A stretch of DNA of 64,000 nucleotides from Salegentibacter sp. R32 (GCF_008692195.1 NZ_RXOM01000018.1:186001-250000); one strand, 5' to 3'; positions 54,415 through 62,477 are shown, numbered from the stretch's first letter. Numbers and translations are program-made. The notes: generated from the sequence alone by a model not told the origin.

Positions 54415-54480
54415 CCGGACTATTCGCTATATCTTTTTTGTATTTACTCCGAACAACCTAATCGAGAAGTTTTGAATAAC

Positions 54481-54503
54481 AAAAAAGGATGCCGCTGCTA
54501 TCC
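54481..54503 (-). terminator. Terminator of the SDR gene
   Basis: Minus strand reads GGATAGC-AGCG-GCATCC (one bulged A) followed by TTTTTT, 16 bases past the SDR stop. This palindrome type is, as I recall, common behind flavobacterial genes. Confidence 0.72.
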
Positions 54504-54518
54504 CTCACGCGAGCGAAA

Positions 54519-55304
54519 TTACAAACTTTTTGTTCTTCCGCCATCTACCGGAACGTTAATTCCGTTAATATAACTTGCAGCTTCGCTGGCTAAAAAAGTG
54601 ACCGCATTTGCCAATTCTTCCGGTTGTCCAAATCGTTTGGCAGGCACGGCACTTTGCATCGCTTGTGTTACTTCTTCTTCGGTTTTTCCCGTCTTATTGG
54701 CTTTGTTTTTAATAATATCGGTTAACCTTCCGGTGGCAGTTGCACCCGGTAAAATGTTGTTTACCGTAATGCCAAATTCACCTAGTTCATTCGCCATCGT
54801 TTTACTCCAATTTGCCACAGCGCCACGAATCGTGTTCGAAACGCCCAAACCATCTAATGGTTGCTTCACCGAAGTAGAAATTACATTGATCACGCGACCG
54901 TAACCACGCTCTTTCATTCCCGGCAGCAACGCCTGAACCAAAATATGATTACAGATCAAGTGCTGTGTAAAAGCTGCTTCAAATTCTTCGGTTTTAGCTT
55001 CAGAAATTTTACCGCCCGGAGGTCCGCCGGTGTTGTTTAGTAAAATATGATAGGCTTTGGTTTTTGTAGCTTCTTCTACTTTTTCTTTCAAGCTCGCCGG
55101 ATTAGAAAAATCGGCGACCAAATAAGTATGATTTTGACCTTGGTTGTGTTCTAATTCTTCTAAAACCGTTTTTAGCTTATCTTCATTTCTGGCAACAAGT
55201 GTAACATTCACGCCTTCTTCAGCAAGTGCTAAAGCCGAGGCTTTCCCAATGCCGCCAGTCGCTCCGCAAATGAGTGCGTTTTTATTTTTTAAATTTAAAT
55301 TCAT
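54519..55304 (-). CDS. SDR-family protein with atypical active site
   Basis: 261-aa Rossmann protein of the classical SDR size. Cofactor motif ALICGATGGIGKASALAL and NNTGGPP (usually NNAG) are seen. The catalytic Tyr-xxx-Lys is replaced: Ser143 is kept, but Ser156 stands for Tyr and Arg160 for Lys (VSNTIRGAV), at exactly the usual 13-residue spacing from Ser143. C-terminal VNNILPGATATGRL and ASYINGINVPVDGGR are normal. The reaction within kynurenine degradation is unclear. It is followed by a terminator. Confidence 0.85.
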   Translation of the reverse strand: MNLNLKNKNALICGATGGIGKASALALAEEGVNVTLVARNEDKLKTVLEELEHNQGQNHTYLVADFSNPASLKEKVEEATKTKAYHILLNNTGGPPGGKISEAKTEEFEAAFTQHLICNHILVQALLPGMKERGYGRVINVISTSVKQPLDGLGVSNTIRGAVANWSKTMANELGEFGITVNNILPGATATGRLTDIIKNKANKTGKTEEEVTQAMQSAVPAKRFGQPEELANAVTFLASEAASYINGINVPVDGGRTKSL

Positions 55305-55370
55305 AGATATAATTTCTATTCGTTTTTATTTTTACAACTTAAGCTTCTAGCTTCTACTTCATTTTCAACT

Positions 55371-56825
55371 TCAATTTGAACTTTTATACTGAATACACAC
55401 ATTCTTAGGTTCGGTAAAAAAACGCAAAGCTTCAAAACCTCCTTCGCGACCAACACCGCTGTCTTTAGTTCCGCCGAATGGAGTTCTTAAATCGCGATTT
55501 AACCACGTGTTTACCCAAATAATGCCGGCTTCTAAAGTATTACTTAATCGCATCGCGCGATCTAAATTGCTCGTCCAAACCGTAGCTGAAAGTCCGTAGC
55601 GAACATCGTTCGCCATTTCTAGCGCTTGTTCTTCCGTTTTAAAAGGCATCATCGTCACCACCGGACCAAATATTTCTTCTTGATTTAATTGACAACGATT
55701 CGATTTCACTTCAATAATCGTTGGTTCTAAGTAATAACCATTTTCGTGGTCTTTTACTTCAACGCGCTTTCCACCGGTGAGAATTTTAGCATCTTGTTTA
55801 TCGGCTTCAGCAATATAATCTAAGATTTTTTTCATGTGTGCTTCAGAAACAACCGCACCCAAATCAGAAGAAGCTTCCGAAGGAATACCGACTTTTAGTT
55901 TTTTTGTTTCGGCAATAAAATCAGTTTTAAATTGCTCGTAAATCGATTCTTCTACAAAAATCCGAGAACCGCATAAACAAATTTGTCCTTGATTGGCAAA
56001 AGAGGATTTTACTGTGGTTTTCAGCATTTGCTCATAATCGCAATCGGCAAAAATTAGATTCGGATTTTTACCACCTAATTCAAGTGACAATTTTTTAAAC
56101 ATCGGCGCAGCCGTTCTTGCTAAATGCTCTCCGGTTTTGGTGCCGCCGGTAAAAGAGATGGCTTTGATCTGCGGATGTTCTACAATGGTTTGCCCAACTT
56201 CATTTCCTAAGCCGTGAACAATATTTAAGACGCCTTTTGGTAAACCGGCTTCGATGCAAACTTCACTGAGTAAATAAGCGGTCATCGGCGTAATTTCACT
56301 CGGTTTAGCGACTATGCAATTTCCTGCTGCTAGGGCAGGAGCTATTTTCCAAGAGAAAAGGTAAAGTGGTAGATTCCACGGAGAAATACAACCCACGACA
56401 CCAACTGGTTTTCGAAGGGTGAAATTGATTGTGTTTTTTCCGACACTTTCGTGTGATTCGCTTCCAAATTGAGTGAGTGCTTGCGCGTAAAATTCAAAAT
56501 TGCTAATCGCCCGCGGAATATCAATATTTAACGCCAACGAAAGTGGTTTCCCATTATCTTTAGATTCGGCTTTCGCAAAATCAACTAACTTTTTTTGAAT
56601 TAAATCGGCTATTTTTAAAAGGACTTTGCTACGTTCTTCTAAAGTCGTGTTGCTCCATTTTGGGAAGGCTTTTTTGGCTGCTTCAAAAGCGAGTTCTACA
56701 TCTTCTTGCTTACTTTTTGGGATTTTGCTGTAAACCTCTCCGTTAGATGGATTATAATTGTCAATCCATTCGTTAGAAACAGGTTTTACAAATCCTCCAT
56801 CAATATAGTTGTGTAGTTGTTGCAT
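55371..56825 (-). CDS. Aldehyde dehydrogenase, probable 2-aminomuconate semialdehyde dehydrogenase
   Basis: 484-aa NAD(P)+-dependent aldehyde dehydrogenase. Glu in LSLELGGKNPNLIF, Cys in ANQGQICLCGSRIFV, cofactor segments VGVVGCISPWNLPLY and AISFTGGTKTGEHLA, and a C-terminal PFGGTKDSGVGREGG. The neighbours suggest the AMSDH (nbaE) role, oxidation of 2-aminomuconate semialdehyde to 2-aminomuconate. It belongs to the kyn cluster, with a repeat-rich gap before it and the SDR after it. Confidence 0.88.
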   Translation of the reverse strand: MQQLHNYIDGGFVKPVSNEWIDNYNPSNGEVYSKIPKSKQEDVELAFEAAKKAFPKWSNTTLEERSKVLLKIADLIQKKLVDFAKAESKDNGKPLSLALNIDIPRAISNFEFYAQALTQFGSESHESVGKNTINFTLRKPVGVVGCISPWNLPLYLFSWKIAPALAAGNCIVAKPSEITPMTAYLLSEVCIEAGLPKGVLNIVHGLGNEVGQTIVEHPQIKAISFTGGTKTGEHLARTAAPMFKKLSLELGGKNPNLIFADCDYEQMLKTTVKSSFANQGQICLCGSRIFVEESIYEQFKTDFIAETKKLKVGIPSEASSDLGAVVSEAHMKKILDYIAEADKQDAKILTGGKRVEVKDHENGYYLEPTIIEVKSNRCQLNQEEIFGPVVTMMPFKTEEQALEMANDVRYGLSATVWTSNLDRAMRLSNTLEAGIIWVNTWLNRDLRTPFGGTKDSGVGREGGFEALRFFTEPKNVCIQYKSSN

Positions 56826-56975
56826 GAGCTGAATTATTGTAGAATTCTGAAAAAATTCTACTCAAATATAACGCATGTTGAAAAATTGACTCAATAGATT
56901 TGAAAAAATTATTTATAGGAATTTTTCTAGTTGATTAATTAATAGTTGTGGAGAGTTTTGAGAATAGGAGAGGAG

Positions 56976-57080
56976 AAAACCCTTCCGTCTTTTTCAACTT
57001 CGATTGAAAAGACACCTTCCCTTAGCAAGGGAAGGAACTTCATTTAATTCCCTTCCGTTGGAGGGTTTAGGGGAGGCTTT
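56976..57080. repeat. Palindromic repeat A, copy 1 (kynurenine cluster)
   Basis: Begins AACCCTTCCGTCTTTTT (56977-56993), with an inner hairpin GTCTTTTTCAA / TTGAAAAGAC (56986-57012) and a second hairpin CCTTCCCTT / AAGGGAAGG (57014-57034), then CCCTTCCGTTGGAGGG (57049-57064). The beginning and the CTTCCCTT...AAGGGAAGG block are repeated at 57537-57598. Confidence 0.78.
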
Positions 57081-57512
57081 TTAATGCGTAGCGTATTGCT
57101 GTTTTTTGTAAGCGATTACTTTTATTTCAATCAATAAATGCGGGTGCGGTAATTGATGAACGGCAACCGTAGTTCGTGTTGGGCCGGTCTCGGGTTCAAA
57201 AAACTTTCCGTAGGTTTCGTTGTAACCGCCAAAATCGTTCATATTGACTAAAAAAGTAGTTACATCGACCACATCTTTTAACGAAGCGCCTTCTTCGTGT
57301 AAAATACTATCGATATTTTCTAGAACAGCTGCCGTTTGTTTTTTGATGTCAAGGTTGGTAGTTCCCATTTCATCCACTTCAACACCTTCAAATGTATTAT
57401 CGGGTCTGCGGGAACTCGTTCCTGAAACATATATAAAATCGCCCACGCGCTTTACGTGCGGATATTTTCCTCTTGGTGTTGCTTTTCCTTCAATTACTTT
57501 TCCTGTGCTCAT
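57081..57512 (-). CDS. RidA-family protein, probable 2-aminomuconate deaminase
   Basis: 143-aa YjgF/RidA protein. [57 protein letters not shown], and [26 protein letters not shown] are typical. In this cluster such a protein acts as the 2-aminomuconate deaminase (nbaF), releasing ammonia. ATG 57512 ([11 protein letters not shown]) is preferred; the open frame to 57569 runs into repeat copy 2. Repeats flank the gene on both sides. Confidence 0.85.
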   Translation of the reverse strand: MSTGKVIEGKATPRGKYPHVKRVGDFIYVSGTSSRRPDNTFEGVEVDEMGTTNLDIKKQTAAVLENIDSILHEEGASLKDVVDVTTFLVNMNDFGGYNETYGKFFEPETGPTRTTVAVHQLPHPHLLIEIKVIAYKKQQYATH

Positions 57513-57536
57513 AGTTTGTTTTTTGGTTTTCCGTTT

Positions 57537-57598
57537 TAAACCCTTCCGTCTTTTTTCGCTTTCGCTCAAAATCCATCTTCCCTTAAAAAGGGAAGGAT
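57537..57598. repeat. Palindromic repeat A, copy 2
   Basis: AACCCTTCCGTCTTTTT at its start matches copy 1, and CTTCCCTT...AAGGGAAGG is shared (57578-57597). The central segment differs (CGCTTTCGCTC in place of CAACTTCGATT). It lies between the decarboxylase/hydratase stop and the ridA start. Confidence 0.78.
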
Positions 57599-57642
57599 AT
57601 ATTCTTTTTTATTCCTCTATTTGGAAAAGACTGAGAAGGAGC

Positions 57643-58404
57643 TTATTTTGTTTTAAAACTTACTTTTCCTAACTTTTCAATTTGTGCTTCGATGCTTTGG
57701 TTTGCTGAAAAATGAACCGAAGCGGTTGCCGCACCAGCTAATACTATTTGCCCTTTTTTAATGACAGTATCTGCTTTGGAAGCAAGTCGACTTAATTCTA
57801 CGACCGATTGTAATGGGTTGGAAAGTATCGCGTTGGTTTTTCCTTCTGCTAAAGTTTCCCGATTTACTTTTAAATGAATTTGTAAGTTATTAATATTCTC
57901 TTTTAAATCAATCCAATCACCCAAAACATAAGCGGAAGCTGAACAATTATCGGCCACCATATCTTCTAAAGAGAATTTGAAATTTTCATAGCGACTGTCA
58001 ACAATTTCAATTGCCGGAGCCATTTTATCGATGTAATCGGTAATATCTTTTAATCCGACCGATTCTTCGATATCTTTAGAAATTCGGAAGGCAATTTCAG
58101 CCTCAGCACGGGGTTGAATCCAACGGCTGGCATCGACTTCTTCTTTATGTAAAACTTCCATGGAATTGGTGAGTACACCCCAAATAAGGTCGTGCACACC
58201 CATTTGTTCCATTTTTGCCCGGTTGGTAAAACCAAGTTTATAGCCGGTAACATATTCGCCACGGTCTAATTTTTTACCAACACAAAGGTTTTGTATTTCA
58301 TAAGCAGCATCTAAATCTATTTCATGAGCCGCTGCTAATTGTGATGTGGGTCTAGCATGCCTTGCGGCCTGATCTAAAATCTCTGCTATCTCCTGATGAG
58401 TCAT
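57643..58404 (-). CDS. 2-keto-4-pentenoate hydratase / 4-oxalocrotonate decarboxylase family
   Basis: 253-aa protein of the 2-keto-4-pentenoate hydratase / 4-oxalocrotonate decarboxylase family: AYEIQNLCVGKKLDRGEYVTGYKLGFTNRAKMEQMGV, IWGVLTNSMEVL, IQPRAEAEIAFRISKD (metal Glu), IEIVDSRYENFKF, ADNCSASAYVLGD. In the nba-type pathway it acts after deamination to make 2-keto-4-pentenoate or its precursor. Start at ATG 58404, with a palindromic repeat just upstream. Confidence 0.88.
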   Translation of the reverse strand: MTHQEIAEILDQAARHARPTSQLAAAHEIDLDAAYEIQNLCVGKKLDRGEYVTGYKLGFTNRAKMEQMGVHDLIWGVLTNSMEVLHKEEVDASRWIQPRAEAEIAFRISKDIEESVGLKDITDYIDKMAPAIEIVDSRYENFKFSLEDMVADNCSASAYVLGDWIDLKENINNLQIHLKVNRETLAEGKTNAILSNPLQSVVELSRLASKADTVIKKGQIVLAGAATASVHFSANQSIEAQIEKLGKVSFKTK

Positions 58405-58431
58405 TTTTATTTAGTTTATTATTTGCAAAAA

Positions 58432-58516
58432 GTCATCCTGAACTTGTTTCAGGATCACATCCTGATAATTTTTTAATTATTATCCTGATGAGATTCCGTG
58501 TCAAGCACTGAATGAC
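58432..58516. repeat. Long imperfect palindrome between kmo and decarboxylase genes
   Basis: Starts GTCATCCTGAACTTG (58432-58446) and ends in GTCAAGCACTGAATGAC (58500-58516), whose complement resembles the left end. The inner CCTGATAATTTTTTAATTATTATCCTGATG holds a smaller AT-rich hairpin. Similar GTCATCCTGAA palindromes are widespread in some bacterial genomes; here it would be a dispersed element. Confidence 0.75.
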
Positions 58517-58562
58517 GAAAATATTTACAGAATTTCATGAACAATTCGTTGATTATATCATC

Positions 58563-59954
58563 TTAATAAACAACGCTATCTTCTTCTAATATGTTTTTTG
58601 TTTCTTCTTCTACTAAGTTAAGCTTTTCTTTTAAACTTAAATCATCGTTGATTTTTTGTTGAGAGATTAATCGCAACATCGCTTTGTCTTGCGCACGTCC
58701 GCGTTGCATTGCTTCAGCATAGCCAATTTGTTCTTGAAAGGTAACTAGTCGGTATTTTGAAGAATATTCAGCTGGAAACTCCTGTTCTAAAGCGGTTTCC
58801 AATTTCCTTTTCTGCTGAAAAATAGGAGCTGCTGTATGTTCTTTCATTTCATAAAAATTGTCAATCGCTAAATCGGCAATCGCATCGGTATCTTTTTTAC
58901 GAACATTTTGATAGGTTTTAAAAGTAGCTTCCCAATCTCCGGTGTGTTTTTCTAAAACTTCATCAAAAATCACAACGTCTTCAAAAGAGGCATTCATTCC
59001 TTGTCCGTAAAACGGAACAATGGCGTGAGCAGCATCACCCATCAATAAGCTTTTTCCGTGGCTATACCAAGGCGAACATTTAACTGTTCCCAAAGCGCCG
59101 GTTGGGTTTTCAAAAAATTCTTCACCTAAATTGGGCATTAATTTTAAAGCATCGGGATAATATTTCTGAAAGTATTCTTTTGCTTTTGCTGCGGAAGTAA
59201 TATTCTCAAAATTATAATCACCTTCTTCATACGACATAAATAAAGTAACAGTAAAACTTCCATCTAAATTGGGAAGTGCAATGAGCATATTTTCACCTCT
59301 TGGCCAAATGTGCAACGCATTTTTGTAAAGTTGAAAATCTCCTTCTGCAGAAGGTTCAATAGTTAACTCTTTATAGCCGTGTTGTAAATAGTCTTGCGAA
59401 AAGCTAAATAGAAAACTGTGATCTTCCATCATACTTTTTCGTAAAGCAGAACCGGCGCCATCGGTACCAAAGATTAGATCGGCTGAAAAGGTTTTTTCTT
59501 CTTTGGAATGATAATCCCTAAAGGTAGCTTTTGCTTCCGCAGAACTTACGGATAAACATTCTTGATTAAACTGAATGGAAACATTTTCCATTTTTTCAGC
59601 TTCATCTAATAAAAGCGCGTTAAGGTCTGAGCGGGAAATGGAATTGATGTATTCATGTTCTAAACCACTATACGGCGAAAGAAAAGTGTTTTCTTCTTTA
59701 TCGTGAATCATCCGGCCATTCATCGGGATGCAAATTTCTAAAGCTTTTTGCTCTAAACCAACGAGTTTCATCGCTTTGATACCACGATTGGAAAAAGCTA
59801 AGTTAATCGATCTTCCTGCTGATATATCGGTTTTTCTTAGGTCAGGTCGTTTTTCAATAAGTTGAACTTGGTAGCCACGTTGCGCCATTCGTAAAGCCAA
59901 TAAGGAACCACAAAGTCCGGCACCGATGATAAGGATGTTTTCTTTCTTTTCCAT
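58563..59954 (-). CDS. kmo: Kynurenine 3-monooxygenase
   Basis: 463-aa FAD monooxygenase that makes 3-hydroxykynurenine from kynurenine. N-terminal Rossmann ENILIIGAGLCGSLLALRMAQRG, the family segment AGRSINLAFSNRGIKAM, ADLIFGTDGAGSALRKSMM, and MGDAAHAIVPFYGQGMNASFEDV (FAD/substrate motif) are clear. The C-terminal helices (LRLISQQKINDDLSLKEKL) are shorter than in the eukaryote, which has a membrane anchor there. Start and kynU stop overlap (TAATG). Confidence 0.92.
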   Translation of the reverse strand: MEKKENILIIGAGLCGSLLALRMAQRGYQVQLIEKRPDLRKTDISAGRSINLAFSNRGIKAMKLVGLEQKALEICIPMNGRMIHDKEENTFLSPYSGLEHEYINSISRSDLNALLLDEAEKMENVSIQFNQECLSVSSAEAKATFRDYHSKEEKTFSADLIFGTDGAGSALRKSMMEDHSFLFSFSQDYLQHGYKELTIEPSAEGDFQLYKNALHIWPRGENMLIALPNLDGSFTVTLFMSYEEGDYNFENITSAAKAKEYFQKYYPDALKLMPNLGEEFFENPTGALGTVKCSPWYSHGKSLLMGDAAHAIVPFYGQGMNASFEDVVIFDEVLEKHTGDWEATFKTYQNVRKKDTDAIADLAIDNFYEMKEHTAAPIFQQKRKLETALEQEFPAEYSSKYRLVTFQEQIGYAEAMQRGRAQDKAMLRLISQQKINDDLSLKEKLNLVEEETKNILEEDSVVY

Positions 59955-61225
59955 TATAACAAAGCTTTTAGACGTTCAACCATTTTGTACACATCTTCAA
60001 ATGAATTGTAAAGTGGAGCAGGAGCTACGCGAATTACATTCGGTTCACGCCAATCGGCAATCACTCCGGCTGCCATTAATTTATCAAATAAAGCTTTATT
60101 TGCGTTTTGTACTTTAATGGAAAGTTGACAACCGCGCTCTTCCGGGTTTTGAGGGGTGATAATTTCAATTTGATCACCTTCAATTCCTTTCAACAGGTAT
60201 TCTAAGTAGTTCGTGATTTTTATTGATTTGGCTCGAATGTTCTTAAATCCGGCTTCATCGAAAATTGCCAGTGAAGCTCGAATTGCCGCTAATGATAAAA
60301 TTGGTGGATTGCTTAATTGCCAACCTTCAGCTCCCGGGATGGGGTCAAACTCATGGCGCATATTAAAACGTGTTTGTTTATTGTGACCCCACCAACCAGT
60401 AAAGCGTTTTAAGTCTTTATTGTTGGCATGACGCTCGTGAACAAAACAACCGCCAACACTTCCCGGACCGCTGTTTAAATATTTGTAGGAACACCAAACG
60501 GCAAAATCTGGACCTGTTTCGTGTAAATTAGGCTGAATATTTCCTGCGCCGTGCGCTAAATCGAAACCGACTTTGGCTCCGCAACGATGGCCTAATTCGG
60601 TTATTTTTTTTAATGGGAAAGATTGTCCTGTATAATAATTGGTAGAACCGATGAGCAAGAGCGCAATATCATCTCCTTGCTGGTCCATTATTGTTTCTAA
60701 ATCTTCAAAACGACAAAGCTCTTCACCTTCTCGTGGTTTCCACTGGATTAGTGCATCTTTTGGGTCATGTCCGTGAAATTTTAATTGAGATTCTACTGCA
60801 TATTTATCGGATGGAAAAGCATCGCTTTCGATCACAATTTTATATCGACCTATACTTGGGCGGTAAAAAGAGACCATCATTAAATGCAGGTTGACACTCA
60901 AGGTGTTCATCATTACTACTTCTAGTGGTTTTGCACCCACGATCTTCGTCATTTTTTCGGTTAAAAATTCGTGGTAAGGCATCCAAGGGTTTTTGGCTTC
61001 GGTATGACCTTCAACCCCTAAATTACTCCAGTCTTCTAATTCTTGCTGAATGTATTCTTGGGTAAGTTTTGGTTGTAGTCCTAATGAATTTCCGCAGAGA
61101 TAAACTTGTTCTTCCCCGTTTTTATCTTTAGGAATGTGAAACTGACTTCTAAAATGCCTTAATGGATCGTTGTGGTCTTGCTCTTTGGCAAATTCCAAGG
61201 TGTTTTTATGTTGGGTTGTTTGCAT
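59954..61225 (-). CDS. kynU: Kynureninase
   Basis: 423-aa PLP enzyme that splits (3-hydroxy)kynurenine to (3-hydroxy)anthranilate and alanine. The PLP lysine is in AVWCSYKYLNSGPGSVGG; also YLCGNSLGLQPKLTQ, NTLSVNLHLMMVSFYRPS, GFDLAHGAGNI and RFTGWWGHNKQTRF. It is the first gene of the kynurenine cluster; a TAAATTTG box lies 28 bases upstream, and the stop overlaps kmo. Confidence 0.95.
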   Translation of the reverse strand: MQTTQHKNTLEFAKEQDHNDPLRHFRSQFHIPKDKNGEEQVYLCGNSLGLQPKLTQEYIQQELEDWSNLGVEGHTEAKNPWMPYHEFLTEKMTKIVGAKPLEVVMMNTLSVNLHLMMVSFYRPSIGRYKIVIESDAFPSDKYAVESQLKFHGHDPKDALIQWKPREGEELCRFEDLETIMDQQGDDIALLLIGSTNYYTGQSFPLKKITELGHRCGAKVGFDLAHGAGNIQPNLHETGPDFAVWCSYKYLNSGPGSVGGCFVHERHANNKDLKRFTGWWGHNKQTRFNMRHEFDPIPGAEGWQLSNPPILSLAAIRASLAIFDEAGFKNIRAKSIKITNYLEYLLKGIEGDQIEIITPQNPEERGCQLSIKVQNANKALFDKLMAAGVIADWREPNVIRVAPAPLYNSFEDVYKMVERLKALL

Positions 61226-61253
61226 TTTTGTGTTGTAAAAAATGAGTTTTCCA

Positions 61254-61261
61254 CAAATTTA
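61254..61261 (-). promoter_or_regulatory. Putative -7 box (TAAATTTG) of the kynurenine cluster
   Basis: Minus-strand TAAATTTG matches TAnnTTTG; it ends 28 bases before the kynU ATG. No exact -33 TTTG at the usual spacing. Confidence 0.45.
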
Positions 61262-61372
61262 GCAATAATTCATGAGTTGTTTTTGATTAATTGAAAGGTT
61301 TGAAGGATTGTTTTGTAGGAATTTGAGAAGAAATCTTTAAATATATTTCAACTTTAATAATTTTAGCAGTAA

Positions 61373-62050
61373 TTATTCCACCTTAATATTGGTGAAATAG
61401 AGCTTAAAACTTCCCTCTTTATTTTGATGAGTCGTCGCTATTTTGAGTCCGCTGTAGGTTTGGTAATTCTCCCAAGTTGTTGAAAGATTGGGTTCTTTGC
61501 TTCCGGAAGCGATATAAGACCATTCTCGAATTATAAAATCTTTGTCGATATAAATTTTATACGTGTCGCCCGGTGTGTAACCATCTTCATTATCGTAAGC
61601 GATGGTAATTTCTGTCATAGGTTTTTCACTAATAGGTGCTTTTACATTTTCTTTTACAGAATATTGAAAACCTTTGTCCCAAACCAATTGAAAAGGGAAG
61701 AGTAACCAATATTTATCGTTAATAAAACCTTGGTCTGTTTGTTGTTGAATACTGTCCATATCTTTACGAAAATATTCAATCGTGTCTTTAGCTGATAGCA
61801 TTTTGACCTCATTTTTTTGCGGTTGCCATTGCCAAGAACGTTCATAATGACTAGAATCTCGATCTACATTAAATGTATAATTCAGTTTTTTAATATTCTT
61901 CCAATTTTCATAACCGTGAGCATCAGCAATTTTTTCTAGAACAGAAATTTCTTTTTCAGAAGAAGTTTCTGTAACCGTTTTTTCAGTATTCTTTTTACAA
62001 CTAATAGCAGTTAAGATGACCAAGGCGAGAAGTAGTAATTTTTTCATCAT
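61373..62050 (-). CDS. Lipoprotein of unknown function
   Basis: 225-aa lipoprotein. Signal ends in LTAISCKKN (lipobox); then a Thr/Glu/Ser linker, and a beta-rich domain (KLNYTFNVDRDSSHYERSWQWQP, KYWLLFPFQLVWDKGFQYSV, ITIAYDNEDGYTPGDTYKIYIDKDFIIREWSY) like the DUF6503/LolA-type group of flavobacterial lipoproteins; that match is from memory. Two start codons in a row (62050, 62047); either is possible. A terminator of the upstream gene lies just before it. Confidence 0.7.
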   Translation of the reverse strand: MMKKLLLLALVILTAISCKKNTEKTVTETSSEKEISVLEKIADAHGYENWKNIKKLNYTFNVDRDSSHYERSWQWQPQKNEVKMLSAKDTIEYFRKDMDSIQQQTDQGFINDKYWLLFPFQLVWDKGFQYSVKENVKAPISEKPMTEITIAYDNEDGYTPGDTYKIYIDKDFIIREWSYIASGSKEPNLSTTWENYQTYSGLKIATTHQNKEGSFKLYFTNIKVE

Positions 62051-62068
62051 AAAATATTTATGTATTAA

Positions 62069-62105
62069 AAATAAAAAAACCTCTTGAAGTTCTCAAGAGG
62101 TTTTC
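62069..62105 (-). terminator. Terminator of the 53-aa lipoprotein gene
   Basis: AAAACCTCTTGA / TCAAGAGGTTTT stem (62076-62087 with 62093-62104) with a T-rich run after it on the minus strand. It lies 22 bases past the stop of the small lipoprotein. Confidence 0.82.
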
Positions 62106-62125
62106 AATATTATAAAAATTGAAGA

Positions 62126-62287
62126 TTAATCTACAGCGTCTTCAACGTCGTCTGCAGCATCTTCCATAGAATCTCCTACATCTTCTGCAGCGTCTTCTAC
62201 TTTATCTTCTGTACTTTCTTCTCTACAACTTGTGAATGTTGTTGCTAGGGTTCCCATTAAAAATAGGGATAAAAATAATTTTTTCAT
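62126..62287 (-). CDS. 53-aa acidic lipoprotein with repeated Glu/Asp-Asp-Ala units
   Basis: Short ORF. It starts MKKLFLSLFLMGTLATTFTSC (signal with lipobox TSC at residue 21), followed by a 30-residue very acidic tail, with DKVEDAAEDVGD, SMEDAADDVED and AVD, in which a helical pattern of about 11 residues (EDAAEDVGDSM / EDAADDVEDAV) repeats. It is likely anchored in the membrane with the tail as an amphipathic helix. It has its own terminator. Similar small acidic lipoproteins are common in Flavobacteria; role unknown. Confidence 0.72.
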   Translation of the reverse strand: MKKLFLSLFLMGTLATTFTSCREESTEDKVEDAAEDVGDSMEDAADDVEDAVD

Positions 62288-62318
62288 AATTTTAAATTTA
62301 ATCGATTTGCTAATTAAT

Positions 62319-62477
62319 TTACGGTCTTCTACCGGTTGCTAGTCTGTATAATATTCCGATTACGGCAAGCACTAATAGGATATGAATTAAACTACCCACG
62401 GCTTCACCAAAACCAAAATAACCTATGAGCCATCCTATGATAAGGATTACTACGATAAGCCAAATTAAATCACTCAT
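62319..62477 (-). CDS. 52-aa membrane protein, lmo0937 family
   Basis: 52-aa protein with two helices: LIWLIVVILIIGWLIGYFGF and LIHILLVLAVIGILYRLATG, ending in RRP. This is the lmo0937-family pattern (glycine-rich turn between the helices, basic C-terminus). The ATG at 62477 (MSDLIW) gives the normal size; the longer frame from 62534 adds an unlikely N-terminus. It is 31 bases upstream of the small acidic lipoprotein and possibly in one transcript with it. Role unknown; often stress-linked. Confidence 0.8.
   Translation of the reverse strand: MSDLIWLIVVILIIGWLIGYFGFGEAVGSLIHILLVLAVIGILYRLATGRRP

Noticed and set aside
57512-57569. N-terminal extension of the RidA protein ([13 protein letters not shown])
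   Set aside because: It is encoded by the edge of repeat copy 2 and does not belong to the family; ATG 57512 fits.
56900-58520. CRISPR array
   Set aside because: The repeats are palindromic, of different kinds, with no regular spacers, and no cas genes are present.
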